Below, piece by piece: positions 11,151 to 22,110 of a stretch of 64,000 nt of DNA. The stretch's first letter is position 1. Each line of letters begins with the position of its first letter. Below the pieces are notes generated by a model. The model worked only from the letters and a program-made list of their open reading frames with translations. It ran no database searches and was not told the origin of the DNA. Location of the stretch: the NCBI RefSeq assembly GCF_003286085.1, contig NW_020825475.1:1-64000 (forward strand). The letters are read 5' to 3'. The position numbers and the translations under genes are program-made. Source of the stretch: Drosophila persimilis. Lineage: Eukaryota; Arthropoda; Insecta; Diptera; Drosophilidae.

Positions 11151-12456
11151 TTAAAAGTCGCTTGCACCTCTTGAGACTATCCTAGTCGTCAGAAAATTTA
11201 ATTGACTACCGGAATCTAACAAGAACCTGCAATTGCGATCTCCTCCGTCTATAGCTTGGTTTTGAACTACAGCGGTCGCAAGAAAGTTGGTGGATGATCT
11301 AGACAATAGGGAGCAAATCCTGCAAATCCTACATCGCGGACCATTACAGTATAGTACAGTTGTATGTCGCTTGCTAAAACAAATCAGGCACAGCGAATGC
11401 TTCTTCACCTCATAGTAACTTTGTACTAGTAATAGTTCTTTAAACCTTTGACACCCTTTCACTCCATGGGTCCCAGGACAAACGTAGCAGACATTGCTGC
11501 CTATTGTTGCAGCAAAGGTCGCATTTTTAATCTCACCTCTACCACTGGGTCGGGCTCCATTGCCTCGTCGAACTTCCCTATTTGCAATATTGACTCCTCT
11601 GTTTATCACAAACTGCGATAACAATGACCACGACGGTAACTTCTGGCAATCCCACTCAGCTTCCCACCTATCCATTGTATCTTCATCAAGCTTTGTACGA
11701 ATAAGATGGAAAATTACTGCATCCAGAATCTCGTTATCGTCGCTTAACGACTTGAGTGCTACTAATCGTGAATTTACATTGTCTACCAGCACTCTCAGTC
11801 CCTCTGAGTCGAGTCTTTTTAGCCGCCTTAAGTTGAATAGCTCCTGTACATGTGATTGCAGAATAATTGCCTTATTTTCATAGCGATCATTCAATAATCG
11901 TAGTGCCTTGCGATAATTAGGCCCTGTTAATACCAACCCCTCAATCTCACTTAACGGTCCAGCTCCTAACGATGATCTCAAATGAATAAATTTTGGACAA
12001 CTCATCCAATTCAGGGTCTGATTCTATTAGAGTAGCAAAGGTGTTGTACCAGCTGATCCATTCCGTAAATTTTCCAGCGAACTCAGGCAGCTTTAGCTTG
12101 GGAAGTCTCGATGAACGAGACACCTGTGTGCTATGTAGAAGAGCACCTACATTGGACTGCCGCCGTCCCCTATTTCCAAGACAGCTTAGTAACTTGGCCT
12201 TTAATTCGCAATAAACCTCCTCAACTTCATAGCGGCTTTCATATTCGCTGGCGTCCTCGCTATCGTGTTTAATTTTAGCCTGAATGTTGCAGAACTGATT
12301 AAAGTTTGTTTCAATTAGATTTAACCTGGCTTCCAGCTCCGCAGACGTCATGGAGTCGCTATCTTTTATATAGATAGCCTTTTTACGGACAAAGGAATTC
12401 ATTAAGGCCGTTCGAGAAGTGAGCACCTCCACATCTTTACCCTTTCTAGGTTCCAT
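11151..12456 (-). pseudogene. BEL gag-protease remnant
   Basis: Gag starts at the ATG 12456-12454 (MEPRKGKDVEVL). It contains ELEARLNLIE, LPKLKLPEFAGKFTEW and SWYNTF, the usual BEL capsid signature. A frameshift near 12000 leads into GPNYRKALRLLNDRYENK and LQSHVQELFNL. Cys/His knuckles (CYVCPGTHGVKGC, CLICFSKRH) and the aspartic protease motif DSGSQLNFLT (about 11190-11220) follow. Gag would build the particle and the protease would mature it. Confidence 0.8.
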
Positions 12457-12648
12457 TTGCACTGACTCTTTACACCGGTGTTACCATTGAAAATTTAACA
12501 ATGAAAAATACTCAGTATTGGCATGAGTAAGTAACACGGTACCAAGTTTAGCCACTCTATTCAATAATCGGCTAACTTTAAATTCTCACTACACTGCCCA
12601 AATCAATAACTGATCAACAATTGACCACTGTGCGCCACTGTACCAAAA

Positions 12649-12974
12649 TGTGTACGTGCGCCCCAACGAAAAGGGGAGCAAAGAAGAAACGACTACAAAG
12701 TTATATCAATGTCAAGTAGCAATTACCGTTCTTTAGGTGCCGGCTTGTAAATGCATATATATGTAAGTATGTATGTGCCTTTCTTCAACGTATAGTAGTG
12801 CACGCAATAGGCTGTATGTGTGTATGCAGATACCTCAAGCTAACTGTAATTGTAATCTGCTTTCTACACGATACCCCGCTTACAGAACAATTAAAGCGCA
12901 GAAGTCTCAAAGCCGCGACCACTTGACACTAAAACAATTGTATCATTTTGAGATTATTCACACACATGCCTACA
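12649..12974 (-). mobile_element. Candidate 5' LTR and PBS of the 7.8-13 kb BEL element
   Basis: Begins TGTGTACGTGCG and ends CATGCCTACA. Just inside it, on the minus strand, lies TTGGTACAGTGGCGCAC, a plausible tRNA primer-binding site. No second LTR survives to prove the ends. Confidence 0.45.
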
Positions 12975-13040
12975 AGAAATATTAGATGCTCAAAGCAGTT
13001 CACACTCTAAATTCGATACCGAAGCCGCTATCGCTCTGGC

Positions 13041-13520
13041 CGTCAGAAAGTTTTAGACTCTGGGATATCGGTGGTGCAGAAAGATGACGGCGTGGGTAAG
13101 AGTAAATTCGACGAAGATTTCGTCGATTTTTATGAGTGCGCTGGGTTCGGACCGTAGTATCCTTCGTAGGTAGGAACAAACACGAGCTGTACGACTCGTA
13201 CAAGAGGCGCATCGAAAAGCTCAGGCAGATCCGCAAGCCACTGGACGTACCGCAAAGGGCCCTGGAACTGCTATCTGGTGCGGATAAAGTAAAGTTCTGC
13301 ATGTTCAGGAGCACCTTCAAGAAATTCAACGTACTCCAATCCCAGCTTTGGCCGAATGGGCACCTGAAGCGGCTTTTGGGCCACTTCGAAATGCCCCAGG
13401 AGCGGATTCTCTACTGCCTAAAAATAAAATTATTTTGTTTATAGAAAAAAACTTGGAAATACGGATATTCCAGTCTATAAACTCGACTTCCAGGACCAAC
13501 ACGTGTGAATTTAAAGTAAT
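13041..13520 (+). pseudogene. TAF5-like gene fragment, copy 1
   Basis: Carries LDSGISxVQKDDGVGKSK and FDEDFVDFYECAG, then jumps by deletion to FVGRNKHELYDSYKRRIEKL, PQRALELLSGADKVKFCMFR and STFKKFNVLQSQLW. The second block is the last part of a TAF5 NTD2-like domain. The deletion near 13150 differs in position from those of copies A and 2, so each copy decayed on its own. It continues through KNKII, a TTTATAG-like acceptor and the conserved tail up to about 13510, where the convergent protamine-like exon begins. Confidence 0.7.
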
Positions 13521-13544
13521 TTTCTTTGGTTCTTTTTAGCCAAA

Positions 13545-13777
13545 TTTCGTGAGGATCATCATCTTGGACTTTGACTTGTTGGATTTGCGGGATTCGCGAG
13601 ACTTGCAGGGCTTTGAGCATCTTTTCTTGGACCTCCTGCTTTTGCGCTTTTTGCAAGCCGACTTCTTGCGTCTGCGCTTTCCACAACTCGCCTTCTTGGG
13701 CTTACTCTTAGCACGGTGGGTTCGCTTTTACGTGTCCAGAAACATTCCTCCTCGTCCAGGGAGGAGGCAGTCGACAC
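13545..13777 (-). pseudogene. Protamine-like basic exon, copy 1
   Basis: Read on the minus strand: SSLDEEECFWTRK, a frame slip near 13710, then a very basic run with KPKKASCGKRRRKKSACKK, KRKSRRSKKRCSKPCKS and RKSNKSKSK. Lys, Arg, Ser and evenly spaced Cys dominate, as in insect sperm nuclear basic proteins (protamine/Mst77F type), which package DNA in sperm heads. A one-base loss near the 3' end relative to copy 2 moves the stop to the TAA after AAATTTGGC. No start codon or other exons were found. Function is inferred from composition only. Confidence 0.5.
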
Positions 13778-14060
13778 TATTGCAGGAGCTGTTGGCTGGC
13801 TATGGCATCATGTTCAGTGCAGAGCAAGCTGCTGCTGTTGCCTTGCTTAATGGGCCCTATGGATATTGCAGGTCGATAGTCAGGCTGTAGGGAGCAAAAG
13901 GGAATTGCTGCACTCATTAGTGGATTTAAATGCGCAAAGAACTCAACCCACGGTACCGAGTTCTGTGGCCTGGGGACATCGCACGCCAACGCTGCGCTGC
14001 GACTTGTACCGCCCTCTGTCCGTGGTATATGGATCCAAACCGGCGCTTGCAGTCCCGCAG
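13770..14060 (+). pseudogene. Unidentified host-like exon, copy 1
   Basis: Two plus-strand frames join near 13880: LLQELLAGYG.MFSAEQAAAVALLN, then VDSQAVGSKRELLHSLVDLNA, RTQPTVPSSVAWG and CDLYRPLSVVYGSKPALAVPQ, ending at CAG|GTAATTT, a plausible splice donor. The same segment recurs at 27090-27400, which argues for a real ancestral exon. I do not recognise the protein. The frame change near 13880 is shared by both copies, so it could be an intron edge rather than damage. Confidence 0.4.
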
Positions 14061-14168
14061 GTAATTTAAATATGCGGTAAAAGAGCTCATCTTACAAATT
14101 TTTCATAAAAACAAAGAATAATTGGGAAAAATTTGGAAAAATGGCAATAAAAATACTAGTACTAATTA
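14061..14168. other. AT-rich flank shared with 25.56-25.61 kb
   Basis: The last ~55 bases (AAAGAATAA ... ATACTAGTACTAATTA) are repeated at about 25565-25611, where no LTR follows. This shows an empty-site version of the BEL insertion at 14169 and extends the host-module duplication. Confidence 0.6.
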
Positions 14169-14563
14169 TGTTTGAGATGCCAAGCTTTTTTGGCACCTAT
14201 GTGTCTCAAAAATGAAAAGAGATTTTGGGTTAAACTTTATAATTCGTATTTAATCTTGGTGGCATAGCGGAAGCCGATTGCATGCTATTGCCAGATAAAA
14301 TTTATGCGAGATCGATATGCAACCAATGCGCAGAGGGGTTAGCATAGAACTAAACTATAGACGACGGCGTTAGATCAAAGTGATTGCCGAAGTGGCGGCA
14401 GCAGATCAAAGAAGTTGCCGAAGTGGCGGCGGCAGAGAGCCCCTTTAGCGGGAGAGCGCAGCAGCTCTGCAGAAAGTCAACGTTTTACAACATAGGCGGC
14501 TCTCTCTGCTCATATAATAATAATGTTAAAGTTACGGTTATTCTTCAGCGGCTGGCCCGAACA
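14169..14563 (-). mobile_element. 3' LTR of the 14-19.8 kb BEL element
   Basis: TGTTTGAGATGCC ... GGCCCGAACA, 395 bp, preceded on the minus strand by the G-rich polypurine tract. About 165 bp at the outer end match the truncated LTR at 19669, with several small indels. Confidence 0.8.
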
Positions 14564-15973
14564 TACTCCCCCCGTTGGGAGCTAGTCTCTCAACAGATTC
14601 CTTAAGGGGCAGCAAACATAGCTGAGTGACGGCCCTCCTGATGTTTCCTGAGGATGTCTTCAGGTCAGCGACGCGACACACTCCGTCCTTGCCCATAACG
14701 ACATCGACCACTCTAGCCAGTGGCCAACGCATTTGAGGAAGATTTTCATCCTTCACCAGAACGAGAACGTTCTTGCAGATGTTTTGCACACGCCACTTCG
14801 CGCGCTCTTACAAAAGAGTGAGATACTCTTCCCGCCAACGGCTCCAAAATATTTGTTGTAGTTGGGTGACCCGCTGCCAGCCATCCAGACGATTGTACTT
14901 CAGCATAGTTAGGTCAGGCTCGAGGATTTGCTCATGGGGGCCGCCTAAAAGCAGATGAGCAGGAGTCAAAACGTCTAAATCATCAGGATTTTCTGAAAGC
15001 GAGAGCAAAGGGCGAGAGTTAACAATTGCAGTGATCTGACAGATCAGAGTGCGCAGCTCGTCGAAGCTAAGCACAGATGGTCCAACTGAGCTGTACAGGT
15101 GATATTTTGCGGTCTTCACGGCCGCTTCCCACAACCCGCCAAAATGCGGAGAGCGAGCTCCATGTGTATAGCCTTAGAAGTGAAGCAGATGAATATGCTA
15201 ATGTAGCACTTGATCGGAGGCCTTGATGAGTTCAACCATGCGGGGCCTAGTCCTGAAGCATCTCACACATCTGCTGACAACCCTTGACACTGCTTTAACA
15301 CCTCCAATGGGCCAATATTCCAGCCGAATTTTGGATATGTTCCCACATCTTCATGATAATATCTTATCAGCGCAAAGGTAATGGAATGTCCCTTTGGCAG
15401 AATGAGCGGGTGCTGAGCGTCAAATCCTAGCGATGAGTTGCCAAGACGACCTCCAACTCTAAGCAGTCCAGAATGATCGATGAACGGGTTGAGCGAACTA
15501 ATAGAACTGGATTTCATGACTTGACCATTGCACCGAATCTCCTTTATGTCCATCCACAAATTTGCCAGCTGAATGTGTCGAATTAGAAGATGCGTTCCTT
15601 GCCGAATATCAGAAACGGTGAGTCCTGGATGCCTAAGACGATGTATAAATTTATGCATGTAGGCGAATGTGCGCTGCATGCGAAAAAATGAATTCGCAAA
15701 TTTGCATCCGGACGTGAGATCGGCATGTGGAGACGTGATTAGCAATCCTCTCTTGCGAAGCTCCAAAGTTGCTATGTTTTTAGTAGGAGATACAGGCCAC
15801 CTATCCTTGGAGCCTAGCAAAAAGGATGGGCCGTGAAACCATAGCTCTGACTGGATAAGATGGTTGGGAAGCGAGCCTCTCGAGAGAATATCAGCAGGAT
15901 TTAAAGATGTGGGAACATAGCGCCATTCCATGGCTGCCGTCAACTCCTGAATTGATGCCACTCGATTTTCCAC
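14564..15973 (-). pseudogene. BEL integrase (with RNase H tail), frameshifted
   Basis: Integrase of the BEL element. 15973-15263 holds WRYVPTSLNPADILSRG (end of RNase H), WFHGPSFLL, then the zinc-binding part (HPLILPKGHSITFALIRYYHED). The 5' half of the catalytic core is lost or scrambled around 15140-15260. 15134-14808 gives MWEAAVKTAKYHLYSSVG, FDELRTLICQITAIVNSRPL and LTPAHLLLGGPHE. 14789-14538 carries a C-terminal PLARVVDVVMGKDGVCRVADL block. These blocks are diagnostic for BEL/Pao integrase. Confidence 0.8.
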
Positions 15974-16001
15974 GAAAACTTGAAATTTAGCTGGCTCGTC
16001 C

Positions 16002-17524
16002 CTAATCCAAGATAATGGTGTTGACGAATCCGACCAGCAATAGAAAGATTCCCATGTCCTTTACATTCTGCATGATTTTCGCAAGCAAATAGGCTCCACT
16101 TAATTCCAGCTTAGGAATCAATATAGTCTTTAGCGGCGCCACTCGCGACTTTGAGCACAAAACGTGGCTCGAAGACTGGGCTTCCCTGGACACGACATAC
16201 ACGCAATCGCCATATGCTTCTAAGCTGGCATCACAGAATCCGTGAACTTCTGCAGGCATACTAGAACGAAGAACCAAGCGAGGAAATGAGATCCGAGAAA
16301 TGCTTGCCAAACTATTTCTCAAGTCCATCCAAGTTGAATGCAACGCTGAGGGTAGGCTTTCATCCCAATCCAAATTTTCTCTCCAAAGCTGCTGAAGGAA
16401 GATTTTGCACCTGACAATGACTGGATTTATCAATCCAAGAGGGTCGTAGAACCGCGCAATCGTAGATAAAACCGACCGCTTTGATGGCTTTGAGTTTGTG
16501 TCCAGTGCGGACAAGGCAAAAAGCAGCTGATCCGAAGCAGGGTCCCACTCTAAGCCGAGAGTTTTGGCTAAGTCGCTTCCATCATTAAACTTTAGGAACT
16601 TCTCTATGTCATCTTCAGGGGTTCCCTCAATTACTTCCTGGTGACTGGAGCACCATTTCCTAAGTCTAAAATTACCACGGGACAGTAAAGCTGATGTTTG
16701 GTGCATCTTGTCCATGACCTGTGCGACCGAATTACCGCCCGAAATAAGGTCATCCACGTAAAACTCCTGCCGCAGAGCAGCTGAGCCAAGAGGGTAGGAT
16801 TCAGCCTCGTCGATGGCCAGCTGGTGCATTGCGCGGACCGCTAAAAATGATGCAGCCCTCGTCCCGTATGTGACGGTGTCTAATGTGTAGACTTGAACCT
16901 CGGATACAAATTGTCGGGTGGAGACACTCGTACGCAGCGGTACATTTTACAAATGTCCCCAGTGAGAGCGACTGGATATGTTCGAAAGCGAATCAATATG
17001 TTAAACAATGCAGGCTGAATAACAGGGCCTGTCATCATCACATCATTTAGAGAATATCCAGTTGATGTAGCTGCGGATCCATCGAAAACGACACGGAGTT
17101 TTGTCGTCGTACTATCCTCCTTTAGGACACAGTGATGAGGCAAGAAATATTTGCAGAGGCTACGGGAATCAGGGTTGACTTGGTGCATATGATGCAAATC
17201 AATATACTCCCTCATAAAGGCGGAATACCGCTCCTTGAGTGTAGGATTACGCTCCAGTTTTCGCTCCAGACTGATGAACCGTCGATAAGCCTGAGCATAA
17301 GATTCTCCTAAACGATCAGTATTGTTATTTAGCGGCAGACGAACTGCATACTCCCCGGATGGCAACCGTGAAAGGTGGCTTACGAAATGTGCTTCACAAT
17401 CGTCTTCTTCTTGGGTATTCAACCCAGCCTCCACACAATTCTCGACTTCCCAAAACATACGAAGAGTTTTATCCAACCTTGCTTCCATCTCAGCTATCGA
17501 ATCTGGACAATTCTGCGTGGCCAA
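16002..17524 (-). pseudogene. BEL reverse transcriptase/RNase H, frameshifted
   Basis: The N-terminal part (17524-16880) has LRMFWEVENCVEAG, CEAHFVSHLSRLPSG, TTKLRVVFDGSAATS and TGDICKMYRCVRV. After a frame break near 16880 comes REFYVDDLISGG-type sequence (FYVDDLISG, the catalytic YVDD box), KWCSSHQEVIE, TLGLEWDP, STIARFYDPLGL and the RNase H start VHGFCDASLEAYG. Length and order fit an almost complete BEL RT. Its partners are the gag-protease upstream and the integrase downstream. Confidence 0.85.
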
Positions 17525-17539
17525 AAGCGCCGAGCTTGA

Positions 17540-19384
17540 TACCTTCTGTCCACCACCAGATACGATCCACCCAAGCCGGGTCTTCTGCAGAAGAGGCAGT
17601 CCATCGTTTGATTTGTTTGATTTGGTTTGATTTGGCCTACGCAGAGGAGATCATAAAAGACGCTCGCACCAATGATGAGATCAACCCGTTGAGGATTGAA
17701 AAATGCACGATCAGCGAGCTCAATGTTAGATGGAATACGCCAATCGGATACATTTACTGTCATACTTGGTTGAGAATCGGTAATCGTGGGGGCGATGAGA
17801 GCAGTAAGCGTAGTTGTGTAAGCAGAGGTGCGAGAATGCATATAAATGCTTATGGTGGATCCCTCAGTAGAAACGCTGGTATCGCCCAGCCCAGACACCA
17901 GTGCAGACGATTGAGTTCTCCTAAGCTGAAGCTGCTGGGCGAACCTGGATGTGACGAGATGCAGCTGCGATCCTGAATCTAAGATGGCACGACAAGGAAC
18001 TAAAACGCCAGACCGATTCTTCACGAGAACCACGGCTGTAGCCAGAAGCACAACATCAGAGTGAAGACCTTGGGCAGCAAGAGAGGTAGACGAAGGTAGA
18101 GACGAGCTGCTAGCAAAATTTTGAGCAACGGAAAGAGTGTCCGGTTGAACGGCCAGATCGGGAGGAGTAATACCTGGGCAGCTTCGTGTTGTGGGCTGTA
18201 TACTATCGAAGTGCAACAAACTATGATGCCTACCGCCGCATACTCGACATTTTCCATTATTGCATGCGCGGGTCCGGTGCCCCGGTTTTAGGCAATTGAA
18301 TATCTTGCACGAGTATATTCCATGGCCCGCTGAGTGGCAAAAGACGCATACAGACGGGTCGGCGGAAGAGTTGGAAGCTAAAAACGTTTTCTTAACCTGC
18401 GTATAGGAATGGTTTTTTCCCACCTGATCGCTACTAGCGTGTGTCGCTGTAGCATATTCCAATCGCTCCATTGTCTGGCAGCGTTGCTGCAAGAATTCGA
18501 AGAATTCCTCTGCGGTAGGTATAGCATCCGACGATGTGTGCTCCTCCCATTTGGTTTGCGTCTTCGAATCCAACTTCTGCCGCAGCATGTTGATGACCAT
18601 GAATCCTGAAATCTCCTCCTGAAGCTCCTCAGTTCCCAATGTCTGCAACGCTCGCATGTGTAAATTGACTGCATCCGAAAACTCCCGAAGCCTTTTAGCA
18701 AGATGCGAGTCTACCCTCTTTAGCCCAAGAATCTTTTTGATGTGTGCCTGGAAAACAAGTCTTTTGTTATTAAAGCGTTTATTAAGTATATCCAGAGCCG
18801 CACGATAATTGGCACTGGAGAGCTCCAACGATCGAACCGAATCCAAAGCCGCATCAGCGAGGCAACAGCGAGGAATTTCTCGATGTCACTGAGATCCGCA
18901 TCCGCTTCAATCACCGATTTGAACATTGCCATAAAATCCGAGAACTCGACGTATCCACCAGAAAACTTAGGCACCTTCAGCTCAGGAAGTCGCTGCTTGT
19001 GAGCCATGATGATGGTACTATGTCCGGAATGGCTTGGCAGAGTCGTAGAATGGGCAGCGGCGTGTGACTGGCTTACTTCAACAGCGGCCAGCAACTCAGC
19101 TTTCAACGATATGAAAAGAGTATCGAAGATTTCGCGCAGCTCACTCCCAATCTCGTTTTGATCGAGAGCCTCCAATTAATTATGGGCCTTATTGAATTCC
19201 TCTCGAATTTCTGCCAACGTATCAAGGCGCACCTCGACTTCCGCGGCGGTCAGCTTATCGATTTTATTCCCCGCGAAGGATTTGCCAAGCCTGTGCAAGC
19301 CTGACTTTTACGCTTATACAGACTCAGTCTGGAATCAGCAACCACAATATTTACGCCCGCGCCTGTATTCGGATCGTTGTCCAT
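17540..19384 (-). pseudogene. BEL gag-protease, frameshifted
   Basis: Gag opens at the ATG 19384-19382 (MDNDPNTGAG), breaks near 19275 and again near 18840. It contains QRLPELKVPKFSGGYVEFSD, SANYRAALDILNKRFNNKR and two Cys/His knuckles (CVFCHSAGHGIYSC, CRVCGGRHHSLLH). The protease motif DSGSQLHLVTSR lies at about 17920-17960, and the region ends DLIIGASVFYDLLCVGQI. The long frame 18846-17494 is the best preserved BEL gag-protease in the left half of the window. Confidence 0.85.
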
Positions 19385-19649
19385 ATTAACCGTTGTGCAA
19401 TTCGACACAACAACGGAAAATGAAATACCGCTTAAGCGACGATATATAGACGCGAGAGCGAGAATGCAAGACACGAAAAGTCAAGAACAGCGGCTGCAGC
19501 TGCGCAGAGAATGAGAGATTCGACGCTTAAAGTACCGGAATTTGTCTATAAATATTCCAGCCGCACTCTCACTGAATTTGCACTGTTTTTCAACGTGCAC
19601 CCAAATGTATTTGTTGGTAGTTAAACGCGATTAAGCAATGGTTTTATAT

Positions 19650-19838
19650 CACGTCGGGGGGTCACCAACGTTTGAGATGCCAAGCTTTTTGGCACCTATG
19701 TGTTTAAAAAATGAAAAGAGATTTTGGGTTAAACTTTATAGTTCGTATTTAATCTTGGTGGCTTAGCGGAAGCCGATTGCGAGATCGATATGCAACCAAT
19801 GCGCAGAGGGGTTAGCATAGAACTAAACTATAGACGAC
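19650..19838 (-). mobile_element. PBS and truncated 5' LTR of the 14-19.8 kb BEL element
   Basis: On the minus strand the LTR edge is followed by TGGTGACCCCCCGACGTGAT, a primer-binding-site motif also present at 30150-30170 with one or two fewer C. The LTR part 19669-19838 matches 14169-14340 and stops abruptly at GACGACG. Confidence 0.75.
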
Positions 19839-19849
19839 GTGAGAGACTC

Positions 19850-20235
19850 CTACGATTGAGTTTCTTGTGTGTTTGTAATTCTATTTTTTGTTTGAAAATT
19901 TACATTGGGGCCACGTGCGCCATGCCGTGCTTCCATTAGTTCCGAAATCTTTCGCGTTGTTGTGCCAATGGCGACGCCATCGGATGCGACGATGCCCAGA
20001 GATGTGTGGCCTTTGGATACCGCTTTCAACGCATACGACGATTGCCGTATAACCATAAACGCTTGCGAAAACTTCAACTGTTCAACCATTTCTGAAAAAA
20101 GTAGACATAAAAGTTAAAGTGAAACGAAAGTCGGCATCCAGGTCGTGGAAGTTGGGGTCAACGGGACGCATCGGTACGCCATACAAATTGCGTTCCAAGT
20201 CCTACTCGGAGGCACCTAAATTGTCACTCATTTTA
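19850..20235 (-). pseudogene. Proteasome alpha-subunit-like fragment, copy B
   Basis: Minus strand. The leader frame contains DLERNLYGVPMRPVDPNFHD. A TTTTTTCAG acceptor-like motif lies near 20093. The exon then reads MVEQLKFSQAF, SSYALKAVSKGHTSLGIVAS and DGVAIGTTTRKISELMEARHG. The better preserved ALKAVSKGHTSLGIVASDGV segment looks like 20S proteasome alpha subunits, normally found in the outer ring and as testis-specific paralogues in Drosophila. Only about 70 codons remain. A DINE-1 element now lies between it and the TAF5-like copy at 21380, which it would otherwise face head-to-head as in copy A. Confidence 0.45.
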
Positions 20236-20335
20236 CTTATTTTTCAGTTAAAACCCAATGAAGCTATGATTTTGCTAATCTTATCGATGTTTAAATCGTT
20301 TCCACATCGCATCGTGTCGATGTATTTGCGAGTAA

Positions 20336-21271
20336 TTATACCCGATACTCAAAATGAGTATTGGGGTATATTAGATTTGTGGTAAAAGTGGATGTGTGTA
20401 ACGTCCAGAAGGAATCGTTTCAGACCCCATAAAGTATATATGTTCTTGATCAGCATCAATAGCCGAGTCGATTGAGCCATGTCTGCCTGTCCGTCCCTAT
20501 CATCGCCTAGTGCTCAAAGACTATAAGAGCTAGAGCAACGACATTATACATCCGGACTTCTTTGATATGTCACTGCTACAGAAATATTTCACCGCCCACT
20601 TCCGCCCCCACAAAAGGCGAAAATCTGTGACATCCACAATTTCGACGATACGAGAAAACTAAAAGCGCAGAATCGTGGAGGTTAACTATATCTTCTAGAG
20701 TGCAAAATCTGAACCAGATCGTATAATTTTTATAGCCAGAATCAAGAAAACAATTTTATTTTTTCTCGCTGTGTCTCTCTCTAACACACAGGTTTCATGG
20801 TCGGTTTTGCCAATTGCAAAATATGAGTTCAAGGATCTCAGAACCTATAAAAGCCAGAGCAACCAAATTTGGTATCCACACTCCTGTGATATCGGACCTT
20901 GACTGTTTTGTGTCAAAATTTCGCCACACCCCCTACCACCCCCGCAAAGGACGAATATCTGGGGCATCCACAATATTGCAGATTCGAGAAAACTAAAAAC
21001 GCACAATCATAGAGAATGACAATATCTATCCGGTTGCTGAATCTGATTCAGTTCGGATCATTTTTGTAACCAAAAGCAGCAAATCAATTTGCAGTGGCTA
21101 CGCAGCGCCCGACGTCACGCTCAGACTGATTTTCTGTCTCTCTCGCACGCACTCTTTGCCGTGTCGTTCAATATTAGCGGCGTTTGCCAGAGGAGAGCCC
21201 TACTTACTAAGTTTCGGGTATAAATGTAGAGTTGCGGTGTCCGCAGCAACTCACAACGTTCCCCTTCGTTT
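20336..21271 (+). mobile_element. DINE-1/Helentron-like element, diverged and shortened
   Basis: Usual 5' motif and 3' hairpin, but a very short (GTCY)n tract (GTCTGCCTGTCCGTCC), one internal unit fewer, and many substitutions (end CCCCTTCGTT). It is the oldest-looking copy here. It lies between the proteasome-like and TAF5-like fragments. Confidence 0.85.
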
Positions 21272-21379
21272 TAATATTAAGTATACATACATACTTCAAC
21301 TTTGGCGTATTATTGGACTACCACTTCGAAATAATTCGACCGAGTATAAATTTTGATTTCGGGCAAAAAAATGGGAGTA

Positions 21380-21800
21380 GATAAAACCGATGGGGACATG
21401 CAATAAATGTCTCGCTGCCAATAAATTACCACGCAGAAGCCGACACAGAAGTGGATGCAGGAAAAAGAGCACGTGTCGGGTGTTTTAGACTCTGGGATAT
21501 CAGAGGTGCAGAAAGATGACGGCGTGGGTAAGCGTAAATTCGACGAAGATTTCGTCGATTTTTATGAATGCGCTGGACTCGGACTGGGTTCTGCATGTTC
21601 AGGAGCAACTTCGACCAATTCAAGGTACTCCAATCCCAACTTTGGCTGAGTGGGCACCTAAAGCGTCTTTTGATCCACTTCGAAATCCTAACTTACGCTG
21701 ATGACAAGATGCCCCAGGAGCGGTTTCTGTGCTGCCTAAAAATAATATTATTTTGTTTATAGAAAAAAACGAGGAAATACGGATATTCTAGTCTATAACT
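21380..21800 (+). pseudogene. TAF5-like gene fragment, copy 2
   Basis: Contains GDMQ, SGVLDSGISEVQKDDGVGKR and FDEDFVDFYECAGLGLG, then a deletion straight to the reading CMFRSNFDQFKVLQSQLW in another frame. It continues LSGHLKRLLIHFEI, LTYADDKMPQERFLCCLK and, past a TTTATAG acceptor-like site, GAAAAAAACGAGGAAATACG. The last motif has CGAGG where copies 1 and 3 have CTTGG; it is the unbroken form of the site that holds the DINE-1 array in copy A. Copies A and 2 share this variant and a similar deletion, so they are closest relatives. Confidence 0.7.
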
Positions 21801-21858
21801 CTCAACTTCGAGGACCAACACGTGTGAATTTACAGTAATTTTCTTTGGTTCTTTTTAG

Positions 21859-22110
21859 TCAAATTGCGTGAGGATCATCATTAGTCTTCTTGCACATTGG
21901 CTTGTTGGATTTGCGAGATTTACGAGACTTGCGGAGTGGCTTTGAGCAGCTTTTCTTGGACCTCCTGCTTTTGCGCTTTTTGCAAGCCGACTTCTAGTGT
22001 CTGCGCTTTCCACAACTCGCCTTCTTGGGCTTACTCTTAGCACAGGTGGGCTCTCTTTTACGCGTCCAGAAACATTCCTCCTCCTCCAGGGAGAAATCAT
22101 GAGGTTTTTT
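21859..22110 (-). pseudogene. Protamine-like basic exon, copy 2
   Basis: Best-framed of the three copies: DFSLEEEECFWTRKRE, PTCAKSKPKKASCGKRR, one internal TAG, then KSACKKRKSRRSKKSCSKP, RKSRKSRKSNKPMCKK and a natural TGA after DDPHAI (21861-21859). About 80 codons, roughly 40% Lys+Arg, Cys at regular spacing and an acidic N-terminal patch. This suits a sperm chromatin protein. The stop codon and lack of a start make this copy a pseudogene or an isolated exon. Confidence 0.55.

Larger units (their letters stand above)
7843..12974 (-). mobile_element. BEL/Pao retrotransposon, 3' end missing
   Basis: Minus-strand element with, in order from the right: a candidate 5' LTR (12649-12974), a leader, gag (from 12456), protease, reverse transcriptase, RNase H remnants and integrase. 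It is cut inside the integrase C-terminus by the old Osvaldo-like LTR at 7842. All coding parts are frameshifted. Its protein blocks differ from the other BEL elements here, so it is a separate family. The integrase join point could be an insertion or a later deletion. Confidence 0.8.
14169..19838 (-). mobile_element. BEL/Pao retrotransposon with one complete and one truncated LTR
   Basis: Minus-strand element: 5' LTR remnant 19669-19838, PBS 19650-19668, gag from 19384, protease, RT, RNase H, integrase, a polypurine tract (GGGGGGAGTA at 14564-14575, minus strand) and the 3' LTR 14169-14563. The order and motifs are standard BEL/Pao. Several frameshifts and stops inactivate it. The right LTR is cut where proteasome-like sequence starts. 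Confidence 0.85.
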
